NCBI GenBank assembly: GCA_019745565.1
Contig: JAIESW010000023.1
Span: 81,835 to 145,834, forward strand
Direction: 5' to 3'
Length of the DNA stretch: 64,000 nucleotides
From: Burkholderiales bacterium
GTDB lineage: Bacteria; Pseudomonadota; Gammaproteobacteria; Burkholderiales; Ga0077523
How positions within the stretch are numbered: the first letter of the stretch is position 1; each line of letters begins with the position of its first letter. The notes beneath the pieces were generated by a model. The model was not told the origin of the DNA. It saw only the letters and a list, made by a program, of their open reading frames with translations, and did no database searches. This document shows positions 11,001-23,000 of this stretch, in pieces. Position numbers and translations under genes: made by a program.

Positions 11001-14000
11001 GTCCACGCCGTGGTCGCCCTGGATGCGCTGGATGCGCACGGCATCGGCAAGGATCCGGTTCGACGTGGAACTGCCGGCATTGGACAGTTCGACGATCAGC
11101 ACGCCATTGCGGATCTCGACGGTCTCCAGGGTCTCCCAGCTGGTCCCGTCGGCCGTGAAATCGTTGACCGCGCCCTGCGACAGCGTGGCGATGCCCACCA
11201 CGTTCGAAACGTCCACCGCACCGTCGTAGATGCGATACCGCCCCTGGTTGGGGGCGAGACCGCTGCCCGTGGGCCAGCGAACGCCGACCTGATAGGTGCC
11301 ATCGGCCAGACCGGCGAAAGTCCAGCGCGCTACCGACTGACCGTCTCCGCCGCCCGGAATCTGGAGAATGTCGCGTCCGTAGGCCGTGTTGTACACGGAC
11401 TGCTCGAGCGGCGTGGCGGTGACCGGCGGCGGCCCCGCCTGACTGAGACGCCCTTGCACGAACTGCCAGGCCCCGGTGGTCGAAAAGCCTGCATCTCCAT
11501 CGTCGATGATGCTGCTGCTGCCGACGGTGTCGAGGCTGTAGCCGCGCAGGCCGTCGGCGCCAGAGGGGTCGAGGAACTGCGGGTCCGCGGCGAGCCCTTC
11601 GGGATCGAACCCGGTCTCGTACATCCAGTCGGCGTAGGTGTTGAAGGCGCGGTCTTCCCAGAACGCGGCCTTGCCGGTCCCGGTCAGGCGGAACAGGTTG
11701 TAGTCGGACGTGAAGCCGTTCTGCGCGTTCGACGGCACGTTGATGGCGTAGCCGCTACCCACCTCGAGGATGTTGTTGCGCAACTGGACGTTGTTGCCGT
11801 TCACGCTGATGCGCAGCGCATTCCCGGTCGGCTGCACCACGGTGTTGTTGTAGATCCCGCGGTAGCCGTCGTGCACGCCGTAGACGAGGATGCCGTCGGT
11901 CGCGTTGTCGTACACCAGGTTGTTGGCCACCCGCGACTGCGACTCGGAGATACCGATGGCGTTGTCGTAGACGATGTTGTACTCGGCCACGGCACCACCG
12001 CCACCGCCCAGTTCGATGCCGGTGCCGGCGTTCGCGTACACGCGGTTGTAGCGTCCGATCGCTCCGACGCTCAAGTTGATGCCGGCGGCGTTGCGATAGA
12101 CCAGGTTGTTGGTGATGATCGCCTGATCGCTGTAGGACGAGATGCCGTAACTGCCGTTGCCGTAGCTAGTGTTGCCGTCGACCAGCGCCATGTAGTAGCC
12201 GCCGATGCCGACGTTGCTGTTGTCGTGCACGACGTTGTCGAGGATCTGCACCGGCGCGCCTGAATAGGCGTTGGTGCTCGCCGAGATACCGTAGCTGTTG
12301 CCCCACACGTGGTTGCCCACGATGCGGCCGCCATAGGCATCCACCTGGATGCCCGTGCCGTTGCCGTAGACCTCGTTGTCGGAGAAGAACGCGTCGAGGT
12401 TGTGGGTGCTGTTGCTGACGCCGCCGGTTCCGGCGATGTACGCACCGATCGCGATGTTGCCGGTGATTTCGGAGCCCTCCACGCGCAGCCGTTCGCTGCC
12501 CGCGGCGCCGGCGGCGTAGATGCCGTAGTACGCACCGGTGATCACCAGATCGCGCAGCGTGACGTCGTCTGCGTTGACGAGCTGGAACACATAGCTGGTG
12601 CTGCTGGAGTTGGCGCGATTGATCACCGCCCGACCGCCGGCCCAGTTGGGCCCTTCGATGGTGACGCCGGAATCGTCGTTGGTGATCGTGATGTTGGTCG
12701 TGAGGTCGTACTGCCCGTGATCGACGCGGATGATGTCGCCGGCGTCGAGGTTGTAGGTCTCGAGAATCGCGCGGATCGACGCCTTGGGCGTGTTGGGCGT
12801 GAGGCCGTCGTTGCCGTCGTTGCCGATGGCCGTGGTGTATTGGTCGCCGGCGGTCGACCCATCGTTGACGTAGTAGATGCTGATCGGCGCCGTCACCGCG
12901 AACAGGTTGTCCGATACGTCGAGGATCGACGGTGTCGCGACCGACCGGACCCGGATGCGGTAGTCGTTGTCGATCGGGAAGGTGCCGGGCGCGACCGTCC
13001 AGGTGAAGGTCCCGTCGTTGGCCTCGTCCGCCGACAGTACCGTCCAGGTGGCACCGCCGTCGTTCGACCAGTCGATACCGACATTGCCGGCGAAACCGGT
13101 GGAGCGCCACCGGATGTCGAAGCTCGACTCCTGCGGAATCGCTTCGTTGCCGTTCGGATTGGTGACGAGCACGTAGGTGGACGGACTCTTCGAAGCTTGT
13201 GCGGTGTTGCCGTACGCGCCGATGTTGACGTAGCCGCCGTTGTTGGCCGGTTCGAGGTTGAACGGATCGGCGGGTGCGCCGCGGTCGATGCCCATCGACG
13301 TGCTGCCGTCGAGCGTCAGCGTCGCCGTGAGGAACACGGGCAAGCCGGTGCCGCCGTTGCCCGCCACCGGCGCGAGCGAACCGCCGTGGTAGCTGCCGTA
13401 CTGGCTGCGCTCGTGGAAGTCGTCGTCGCGACCGTCGTTCGCCGAGCTCTGGTAGCCCAGCACCCCGTCGGCGCCGTCGATGTCCACGAACGAAGGGTCG
13501 CCGTACAGGCTGTTCTTGTCGCCGAACGTCGCCGTCTGCCAGTTGAGCAGCGTGCTGCGATCGGCACCCTGCCAGGAGCCGACGCTGCCGGAGCCGGTGG
13601 TGAAGAAGAGGTTGAAGTCAGAGGCGAAACCGCTCTGCGAGTCCGAGGTCACCGAAATGCCGTCGCCGGTGCCGACCCAGATCGTGTTGTTGCGCAGGCG
13701 GATGTTGTTCGCATTCTGCTGGATGCGCACCGCGTCGCCGACCGCGGCGTAGATGGTGTTGTTGACCAGCGTGGTGCCGGTGGTCCCGGCGATGTAGACA
13801 CCGTACAGCTCGCTGTCGTAGAGCAGGTTGTTGGTGAGCTGGGTGTTGCTCGAGACCCGCATGTTGGTCTCGTTCGAGTACACGACGTTGCGGTTGAAGC
13901 CGTTCGCCGCGTAACCCTGGATGCCGGTGTAGGTGTTGCCGTAGACCCGGTTCTCGGTGACATCACCGCCGCTCGAGACTTCGATGCCGGTGTAGTTGCC

Positions 14001-17000
14001 ATAGACGACGTTGCGCTGAACGGAGGCCCCGCCGAACGTGCTGATGCCGGTGGCGTACTGGAAGGTCTGATTGCGGACCGTGTTGCCGGCCACCCGGGTG
14101 TTGTACGCGGCCGTGATGCCCACCGAATAGTTGCCGTACACCAGATTGCCGTTGCCGGAGGCGAGATCGAGGGTGCCGACGAGGGTCTCGGCCCCGCTGC
14201 CGGAGGAATAGACGAGGATGCCCTGCCCGTTGGCGTAGGCGACGTTGCGCTGGACCACGGAGCCGTTGGCCAGACTGTCCAGGTACAGACCATAGCCGGA
14301 GTTGTCGTGCACAACGTTGTCGGTCACGAACGGCGCCGCGCCGGCGATCTGGATGCCGTGCGACGTGTTGCCGTACGCGAGACCGTTGGTGAACCCGGCG
14401 ATCGGCCCGCTCACGTAGATGCCGCGGCCGGTGTTGTTGTAGGCGGTCAGGTGATCGAACGTCCTGAGCGACGCGTTGGTCGTGACACGCATGCCGTCCT
14501 GCGCATGGCCGTACACGGTGATGTAGGACAACGCGAGGTCGTCGCTGCCGTTGCTCACGTCGAGGCCGCGCAGCGCGTTGCGCAGCGTGAGCCCGGTGAT
14601 GGTCATGTTGTCGGCGTCGTTCAACACGATCACCGGTTGGGTGCGATCGCCCGGAATCGCGGGGAAGAGTGCCGCGATCTTCGAGACGTTCGCGGGGCCG
14701 CGAATGGTGAAGCCTTCGTCGAGGCCCAGCCCGAGGTCGGTGGACCCCGAGATCGCCACCGGGTCGATCATCGAGTAGTCGCCGGTGTCGATGTTGAGGA
14801 TGGACGCGGCGTTGAGGTCGTACACGCGCAGCAGGTTGGTGGCGTAGGGCTTCGGTGCATCCGCGCGCTTGCCGGTATGCCGGTTGTCGCCGGTACCGCC
14901 CGGCGTGTTCTCGTCGTTGACGTTGGAGGCGTCGTCGACCCAGTAGGTGGTCCCGTCCTCGGGAACCGCGAATGTTTCCTGCGAGCGGTCGATGGCGATG
15001 GGCGTGTTGACCAGCGACACCTGGATGCGCAGGCCGTAGGTGCCGAAGTCGAGGCCGCTCGACGAGGGAATCCAGATGTACTCGCCGTCGTCGGGCGTGG
15101 CCGCGACGATGGTCTGACGCAGTGCCGGACCGTTGGCGCCGTCCTGCCACAGCTCGATGCGCACCGGCGACTCGCCGGCGTTGCCGAAGGTCTCCCAACG
15201 GATGGTGAGCGGCTTCTCCTTCTCGAGGTCGGCGTACAGATCGGGATAGCGCAGCTCGATGCGTGCCGTGCCGGTACGCGGCGAGTCGACCACCGTGTGG
15301 CCGTAGGCGCCGAGATCGGTGCCCTGGGCCTCGGAGCGCACGTACGCGAACGCTCCATCCAGGTAGGCATCGGCCGTCCCGCTGGTCTGCTCGCGGTCGG
15401 CGGTGAAGCGGTACACCGCCTTGCGCGCACCGACCGGGATGTCGACCCTGCCGCCCACCAGTTCCCAGCGGTCGGCCGTACTGGTCGCGTTGACGCGTGT
15501 CGCCGTCCCGATGGCGGCGTTGCCGCCATCGAGGAACGTAATCTCGATCGCACCACGATCGCGCGGCGACTCCGCCGCGACGCGGATCCGACCACCGAAC
15601 ACGAGTTCCATGTCCTGGCCGTCGATGTCGCCGGCCGTGACGCTCGGTCCGACGAGGTTGACCACCTGTTCGATGTAACCTTCCTCGGTGGTGCCCGGCC
15701 GATAGTATTGAGAGCCCTCGTGCGGACCGGGCGCTGCCGTTGACGCTGCACCGTTGATGTTGACCTGGGTCCAGCCCGTCACGCCCGACTCGAAGCCGCC
15801 ATTCGCGAGCAGGTTCGTGTAGGTCGGTGGCACGCCCTGATCGGCGCGCGCGTCGCCGTCGTCGACGCCGGGGCTGGTGAAGCGCAGCTGAGCGGTGACC
15901 GGCATCAGCCGGAAATCGTCCTGCCCGCGGTTCATGAAGCGCGGCTCCGCCCACTGCGGATTGACCGCCGTGCGACCGATGGAGTGCAGGTCGAAGCGCG
16001 CGATGTCCGCCTGCCAGTCGAGCACGTCGTTGAAGTCGCGCGTCCAGTAGCCGATCTTGCCGGTGCCCGAGCTGTACAGGTTGTTGTAGTCGGAGAAGAA
16101 CCCCACCTGCGAGTCGTTGGCGACGTAGATGTCGTAGCCGTTCTCGGTCCACAGCACGTTGTTGCGCACGTCCACGTTGGACGCACCGCCGGACAGCCGG
16201 ATCAGGTCGCCGGCCGCGGTATACAGCGTGTTGTTGTAGATGCGCACATCGGACACGCCGGCGACCCGCACGCCGACCACGTCGTTGCGGTAGATCAGGT
16301 TGTGCTGGATGCGATTGCCGTTCGCCGCCGCGATGCCGACGTCGTTGCGGGCGATGCGGTTGAACTGGATGGTGCCGGTGAAGGCACCTACACCGGTCCC
16401 GTTGTCCTCGATCTGGTTCGCGACGTCGAACGAGTCGCCGCCGATCGTGCCGCTGCCGGTGACCCCGGTCGTGTTGTCGCGGATGTGCTGGTTGCGGACG
16501 ACCGCACCGACCAGTTGCACGCCGGTGGTGTTGTGGTGGATGTCGTTCGGCGTCGCCGCGCCGACGAAGCCGAAGCCGGTGCCGCCGGCCACGGCGCTGC
16601 GCACGCCGGTGGCATTGCCGAAGATGCGGTTGCCGATCAACTCGGCCGCCCCACCGTAGGCCACGCCGACGGCGTTGCCGGTGATGTCGTTGTCGCGGAT
16701 CGCGCCGGTGAAGGCGGCGTCGATCTGCAGGCCGGTCGTGCCGGCCGACAGGGTGTTGTGCGCGACGATGCCGCCCGCCGCGGTGGCCACACGCAGCGTG
16801 GCGCCCGACGTGAAGACGTTGTGGACCACCTTGACGTCGGTACCGCCTGAGACGGTCACCGCCGCCGTGGTGAACGCGTTGTCGGTGACGGTGAGGCCGG
16901 CCGCCCCGTTGATTTGCAGGCCACCCTGGAACCGCAGCCGCTGCAGCACGCCACCGATGCCGGCGTTGACCGTCACCGCCGAGGTGAACGTTGCATTCTG

Positions 17001-20000
17001 GGTCGGCGCCCCCAGGATGGTCACGCCGCTGTCGTTGCCGCCCAGCGTGAAGCCGGCCTGGTTGCCCGCCTCGACGTAGATGATGTCGCCGACGCCGAGA
17101 TCGTTGTTGTCGAGGATGTTCTGGACCGTGTTCGACCCGTTCGCCGTGAAGATGCGACTGGCGGCGCTCAAGTTGCCGGCCACATACGTCTGCGGCGAGC
17201 CGCTGCGCGCATCGTTCCAGGCGATGAACGGACGGCCCGAAGCATCCACCGCTACCGAGAGCGAAGTGACGATACCGCGCGTGGGGCTCACGCCGCGGTT
17301 CGATGCATCCCCCGGCAACTGCTCGACGAAACCCAACCCGTCGAGGTAGTGCTTCACGTAGAACGCGACGGAATTGTCGGGGCGCTCCTGCACGCTGTCG
17401 TCGCCCCAAACGAGGTACAGCTTGCCGCCGCCCGCCACCAGCTTCGGCGTGAACGCTCGCCCCGTGGTGGCCGACACGCCCGTGCCGCTATCGGCGCCGG
17501 GTTGGGTATCCGACCACGCACCGCCGCTGTAACGCTGCACGTAGATCTCTTCGCGCCCCGAGGACTGGTCCTGCCACGCGGCGAACAGGGCGCCGCCGAA
17601 GTAAGCCAGCGACGGCGTGCGGCTCGGTCCCGCGTTGCTGCTCGCGTCGGCGAGCTGGGTCCAGCTCGAGCCGGAGAACTCGCGCACCCGCATCTCGGTC
17701 GCATCGCCGATGCCCTGCACCCAGGCCACCGCGACCTTCGTGCCATCGGTCGCGGCGGAGACTTCGCTCACCCCCTGGACGAAGCTCGTCACGGCCACGC
17801 TGCCGCCGAGCGACACCCAGTTGGTGCCGTCGAAGCGGCGCGCGTGCACCTGCGGCGTGCCGGACGTGCGATCGGTCCACACCGCCACCACACCCGATGC
17901 CGTCACCAGCAGCTGCACGTTGTCGGCAGTGCCGGTGTTGCTGATCCCGTCGCCGTCCAGGGATTCACCCAGTGCCACCCAGGCCGAACCGTTCCACTGC
18001 GCGACCTTGATGTTCGAGGCGCCGCCCGCGCCGATCTCGGTCCAGGCCACCACCGGCGCACCGGCGCTCTCGACGATGCTGGGTCGGCGCGACTGCGCCA
18101 GGGTGCCGCTGATACCGCCGAAGGAAGCGCTGCCGCCCAGCTGTTCCCACGTACCGTTCTGCTGGCGCGCGACGTAGATCTCGGTGTTGCCGTTGCGGGT
18201 ATCGGTCCGGGCCGCGTAACGCGTGTTCGCGCCGACCGCGAGTGCCGATTCGAGCGATACGCCGCCACCGCCGCTCACGCCCTCCCCGCTCGCGGAGCCG
18301 GAGAATTCACCCCACCAGCCCGCATAGTCGGGACCCGAAGGCAGCGTCGCCACCGCCTGCGGATCGGCGTTGGAGGACACGACACCGGGTGCAGGCGTCG
18401 CAACCGGCGTCGCGAAGTCGGACGGCGTTCCATTCTCGCCGGTGCCGTAGATGACGATGTTGGACGTGCCGCCGCCCGCGTCGATGAAGTCGTCGTCGCC
18501 TTCGCCGAACAGGATGTCGTTGCCGCCCTGGCCCAACAGCCGGTCGCCACCCGAACCCGGTTCGTTGAGGTCGGTACCGAAGTCGCCGTAGAGCCAGTCG
18601 ACCGCGTTGTCGTCGCCCGCGCCCGATTCGCTGTGACCATACAGCCGGTCGTGCTGCGCGCCGCCGACCAGCACGTCGATGCCGGCGTTGCCTTCGATGA
18701 GATCGTCGCCCGCGCCGCCGTCGAGGATGTCGTCGCCAGTGCCGCCGCGCATCACATCGTTGCCACCGTTGCCGTAGAGGATGTCGCGGCCAGCATCGCC
18801 CGCCATGATGTCGGCGCCGTCGTCGGAACCGCGCAGGATGTCCTCACCGTCGCCGCCGCCCAGATCGTCGCCGGCACCGCCGCCGCCGATCAGTTCGTCG
18901 TTGCCCTCCTCGCCACGCAGGAGATCGACGCCCACGCCACCGTCGATGGTGTCGTCGTCGTTGCCGCCGAAGATCTGGTCGTTGCCGAAGCTGCCGAACA
19001 GCCAGTCGTCGCCGTCCTGCCCGAGGATGCGATCGCCATGGGTGCCGCCGTCCACGGTGTCGTTGCCGCTGCCGGCCTCGATGTAGTCGGCACCGCCCAG
19101 GCCCTCGATCACGTCGTTGCCGGCGCCACCGTAGATGCGATCGCCGAACCAGACCGCATCGGCGAAGTTCGGGTCCTCGCCGCCGTCGTCGGTCCCGATG
19201 ATGTGGTCGTCACCGTCGTCGCCCGACAGGTACTTGCCGACTCCCGTGCCGCCGAGCAGCAGGTCGTCATCGGCCCCGCCGAACAGCGCGTCCAGGCCGC
19301 TGCCGGCATCGAGCATGTCGTTGCCTTCGTTGCCGTAGAGCGTGTCGTCCCCGGCTTCGCCGTAGATCGCGTCGTCGCCGACGCCGCCGAAGAGCTGGTC
19401 CGCGCCCTCGGAGCCGTAGATGCGGTCCCGGCCGGCGCCGCCCCAGGCGAGGTCGTTGCCGAGGCCGCCGATGATGACGTCGTTGCCGAGGTCGCCGGAC
19501 AGTTGATCGTCGCCCTCTTCGCCGAAGATCTGGTCGTCACCCTCCTGGCCGCGCACGATGTCGTTGCCGGTACCGGCAAGAATGGTGTCGTCTTCCGCGC
19601 CGCCACGGATGTAGTCGTTGCCCTCGTTGCCCCAGATGAGATCGGTGCCGCCGTCACCGCTGATGTCGTCGGCGTCCAGCCCGCCGAAGATCAGGTCGGC
19701 GCCGCTGCCGCCGGTGATGATGTCGGGTCCGGCTTCGCCGTAGATCGTGTCCTCGCCTTCGCCGCCGGAGATGTAGTCGTTGGCGGCACCGCCCCAGAGG
19801 AGATCGTTGCCGGCTTCGCCGAACAGGTCGTCGTTGCCGCCCTGGCCGTACAGGGTGTCGTTGCCCGCCACGCCGTCCGCACCGCCCACCGCCGCGTACT
19901 CGGTGCCGAACGCGAAATCGCCCCAGAGCCGATCGCGGGCGTTGTCGTCGCCGGCACCGCTCTGGCTGTGACCGTAGATGAGGTCGTTGCCGCCACCGCC

Positions 20001-23000
20001 GATCAGGATGTCCTGGTTGGCGCCGCCTTCGAGGGTGTCGGTATCGAGCTGGCCGTAGACCGTGTCGTTGCCGGCGCCGCCGCGCAGGGTGTCGTTGCCG
20101 GCGCCGCCCAGCAGCAGGTCGTCGCCCGCACCCCCGTCGATCAGATCATCCCCGGCTTCGCCTTCGATCTGGTCGGCGCCGCCCTGACCGTAGATCTGGT
20201 CGTTGCCGCCCCGGCCGTAGATGAAGTCGCCGCCGTCCAGCGGTGCGGCATCGTTGCCCATGAACCCGCCGTAGATCACGTCGACACCGCTGCCGCCGTA
20301 GATCTTGTCGGACCCGTTGCCGCCCTGGATCAGCGCACCGCCGCTGCCGCCGGCGATGAGGATATCGTCGCCGATGGCATCGGTCTGCGGATTGCCGGTG
20401 GACGCGGCGAAGTCGCCGCCGATCTCCACCGGGATGTCGACGTTGGCCTTGATCTCGATCTGGTCGTTGCCGCGGCCGCCGTAGCCCACGATCTTCGTGA
20501 CGTCGGGGCCGAGTTCGCCGGTCTCCTCGTCGAGGTTGGAGAAGCGTCCGTAGAGCTGCGAGTAGCCGAAGGCCTCCACCATCACGGTGCCCTGGCCCAC
20601 CTGCTTCACGGAGAACGATTCGTCGCCGTCGTCCAGGTCGCCATGGATGCGCTGGGCGGACCGAGCACCCATGTTGAGCTGCAATACGCCGGTCGCTTCG
20701 TCCAGCGTCGCGAGCACCGGCGGCGGTTCGTCGCAGTCCACCGTGAACTCGATGATCGTGACGCGGGCGATCTCGAAGTCGAACGAGAGGCAGAACGGAC
20801 ACACACCCACCTCGGCGAACACCGACAGGAAGGCCCCCATCTCGCCGCGATAGTCGAAGGCGCACAGGAAGCCGTTCTGGATGACCTCGAACAGTTCCTT
20901 CCCGCGCAGCTTGCCGTCGTCGTTCGGGTCGTTGATGTTCATGTAGAGGTCGGCGAAGATCCCGCCCTTCGCACCGATCTCGGCGATGAACACGTCAGCC
21001 TTCGCCCCGGCGTAGATCTGGCTGCGCAGGACCATCTCGTCGATGTCCTTGCCGTTCGCATCCCAGTCGGCCACGAAGAAGCCGTTGAAGAAGTCCACCG
21101 GATTCTTCGACTTGGCGTAGTCGAACATGCCCTGGGTGTCGTAGCCGAACGTGAACTGGCCCTCGAGCGAGGCACCGCCGCCGAAGATCACGTAGATCGG
21201 CACGCCCATCACCACCGCCACCGGTCCGAACTCCAGTTCGAAGTCGAAGCCGAACTCGAACTTCGGCGTGGTATAGGTGAGCAGGTCCACGTTCTGGCCG
21301 AGGATCAGCTTGAACGCCGACAGCGGATCCTCGAGCAGCGGGATCTTGAAGCCCCCCGCGTCGTTGCCCTTGATCTTGTCCTTCTTCGCCTTGAACTCGG
21401 GCGCGACGCTGGTGAGCTGCTGCGAGATGCTGGTGATCGGCGCGGTGGTCTTGCCGTTCAGGACGTTGGCGTTCTTGAGCTGCGCGTTGCTCGATTCGTT
21501 GCGCAGGTCGATCCCGTTGAGGTTGAAGCTGCCGAAATCGATGAACACTCCGCCCGCGGAGGTCGACGAGATCAGGTCGGCCAGGTCGAGGAGATCGCCC
21601 ACCGCCTGGATGAAGTCGGCGGTGGATTGCGGGATGAAACCGAAGTCCGCTGCGAGGTCGAGCAGCGTGTAGTCGCTGCCGGATATGTCGGAAATGACCG
21701 GCAGCGGCTCGGTCACCGCATCGATGACCGGCTTCAGCGGATCGAAGATCCCGGTGATGTTGTCGACGATCGGCCCGAGGAAGCTGCTCAGGAACTCGCC
21801 GAAGTTGAGGCGCACGTTGTCGAACGACACGTTCTGCAACGAGCCCTTCAGCGTGGTGTCGTTGAGGAAGTTCCAGGTGAGATTGAAGTCCGCCGTCATC
21901 GACGGGAACTGTTTGTTGAGGAAGTTCGCGTTGTTCGGGTCCGAGACGCCGAAGTCGCCCGGCACCCCCAGGATCAGATCCAGGTTGATGTTGGCGCTGC
22001 CGTTGACCGAAGCGCTCACCACCTGGCTGAAGCTGAGACCCCCGCCGCCCAGTTCGTTGAAGGTGAGCCGGTTGCCCCCGCCCACCGGGTCCTTGAGGTC
22101 GATGGCGAAGGAAAGGGCCAGGCTGCTCGGCGCCTGGTTGTCGCCGTCGCCTTCGGTCTCGTCCTGGATCTTGAGGCGCAGGATGCCCAGCGTGCCGCCC
22201 ATGGCGAAGTCCGCCAGATGCGCGTCGACGGTGACCGCGACTTCGTTGGCCGCGGCCGTGTCGATGTAGACCCCGTCGGTGCGGCTCACGCCAATGCCGA
22301 GGTTGAACGTGAAGCCCAGCCCGAGCTCCACCGCGGCGTTGTCGGCCACCGCGAGCCCCAGACCCGGCAGGCCGATGTCGAAGCCGATCGGGGCGCCGAT
22401 GAAGACGTTCTTGCCCAGGATCAGGTTGAACTTGACGTCGTCCATCTTGCCGTCGTTGTTCGAATCGACGGTGGTGATGCCGACGTCGTTCGCCGAGACG
22501 TCGGTTCCGGCATCGGCGCCGTCCCTGAGGATGTTGAGCCCGGGGGCACCGAACGCCTCGTACAGGATCTGCTTCACCTGGTTGGCGGACTGGGTGCCGC
22601 CCGACAGCGCAACGTTGAGCCGCTGCACGACCTGCGTGCGCAGCTGCTCGATGAACTGCGCGCCGTCCTTGAGACCGTCGCCGACGAACGGCAGGTTGAC
22701 GCCGAACACCTGGCCGTCCAGCGCGTCCTGGATCGTGGCCAGGATCAGATCGATGCCGTCGACGAAGCTGTTCATGTTGCTGAACAGGTCGATGCTGCCG
22801 ATCTCTGCCGCGATGTTGGGCGCGGTCAGCGTGGTGGTGCCGGCGATGTTGGCGAGGTTGCCGATCGTGAGCTGGATCGCGTTGCTGCCGCCGAGCGGCG
22901 TGGCGGCCGTCGGGAAGAACACCGGCAGCGTGGCCGACGCCGAGCCGGCGATGGTCGCGGTGAGCGCGCCGGTGTTCCACTGATTCGTGTAGTACCGGTC

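Noticed and set aside
4188..12263. Plus-strand open frame of 2,691 codons, with others at 12309-15743, 16914-24185 and 55600-60858
   Set aside because: All are in antisense register with the giant genes and show no recognisable domain or ribosome site.
18470..20400. Short-period DNA repeats as a CRISPR or satellite array
   Set aside because: The periodicity is that of RTX nonapeptide codons in an open frame. There are no identical direct repeats with unique spacers.
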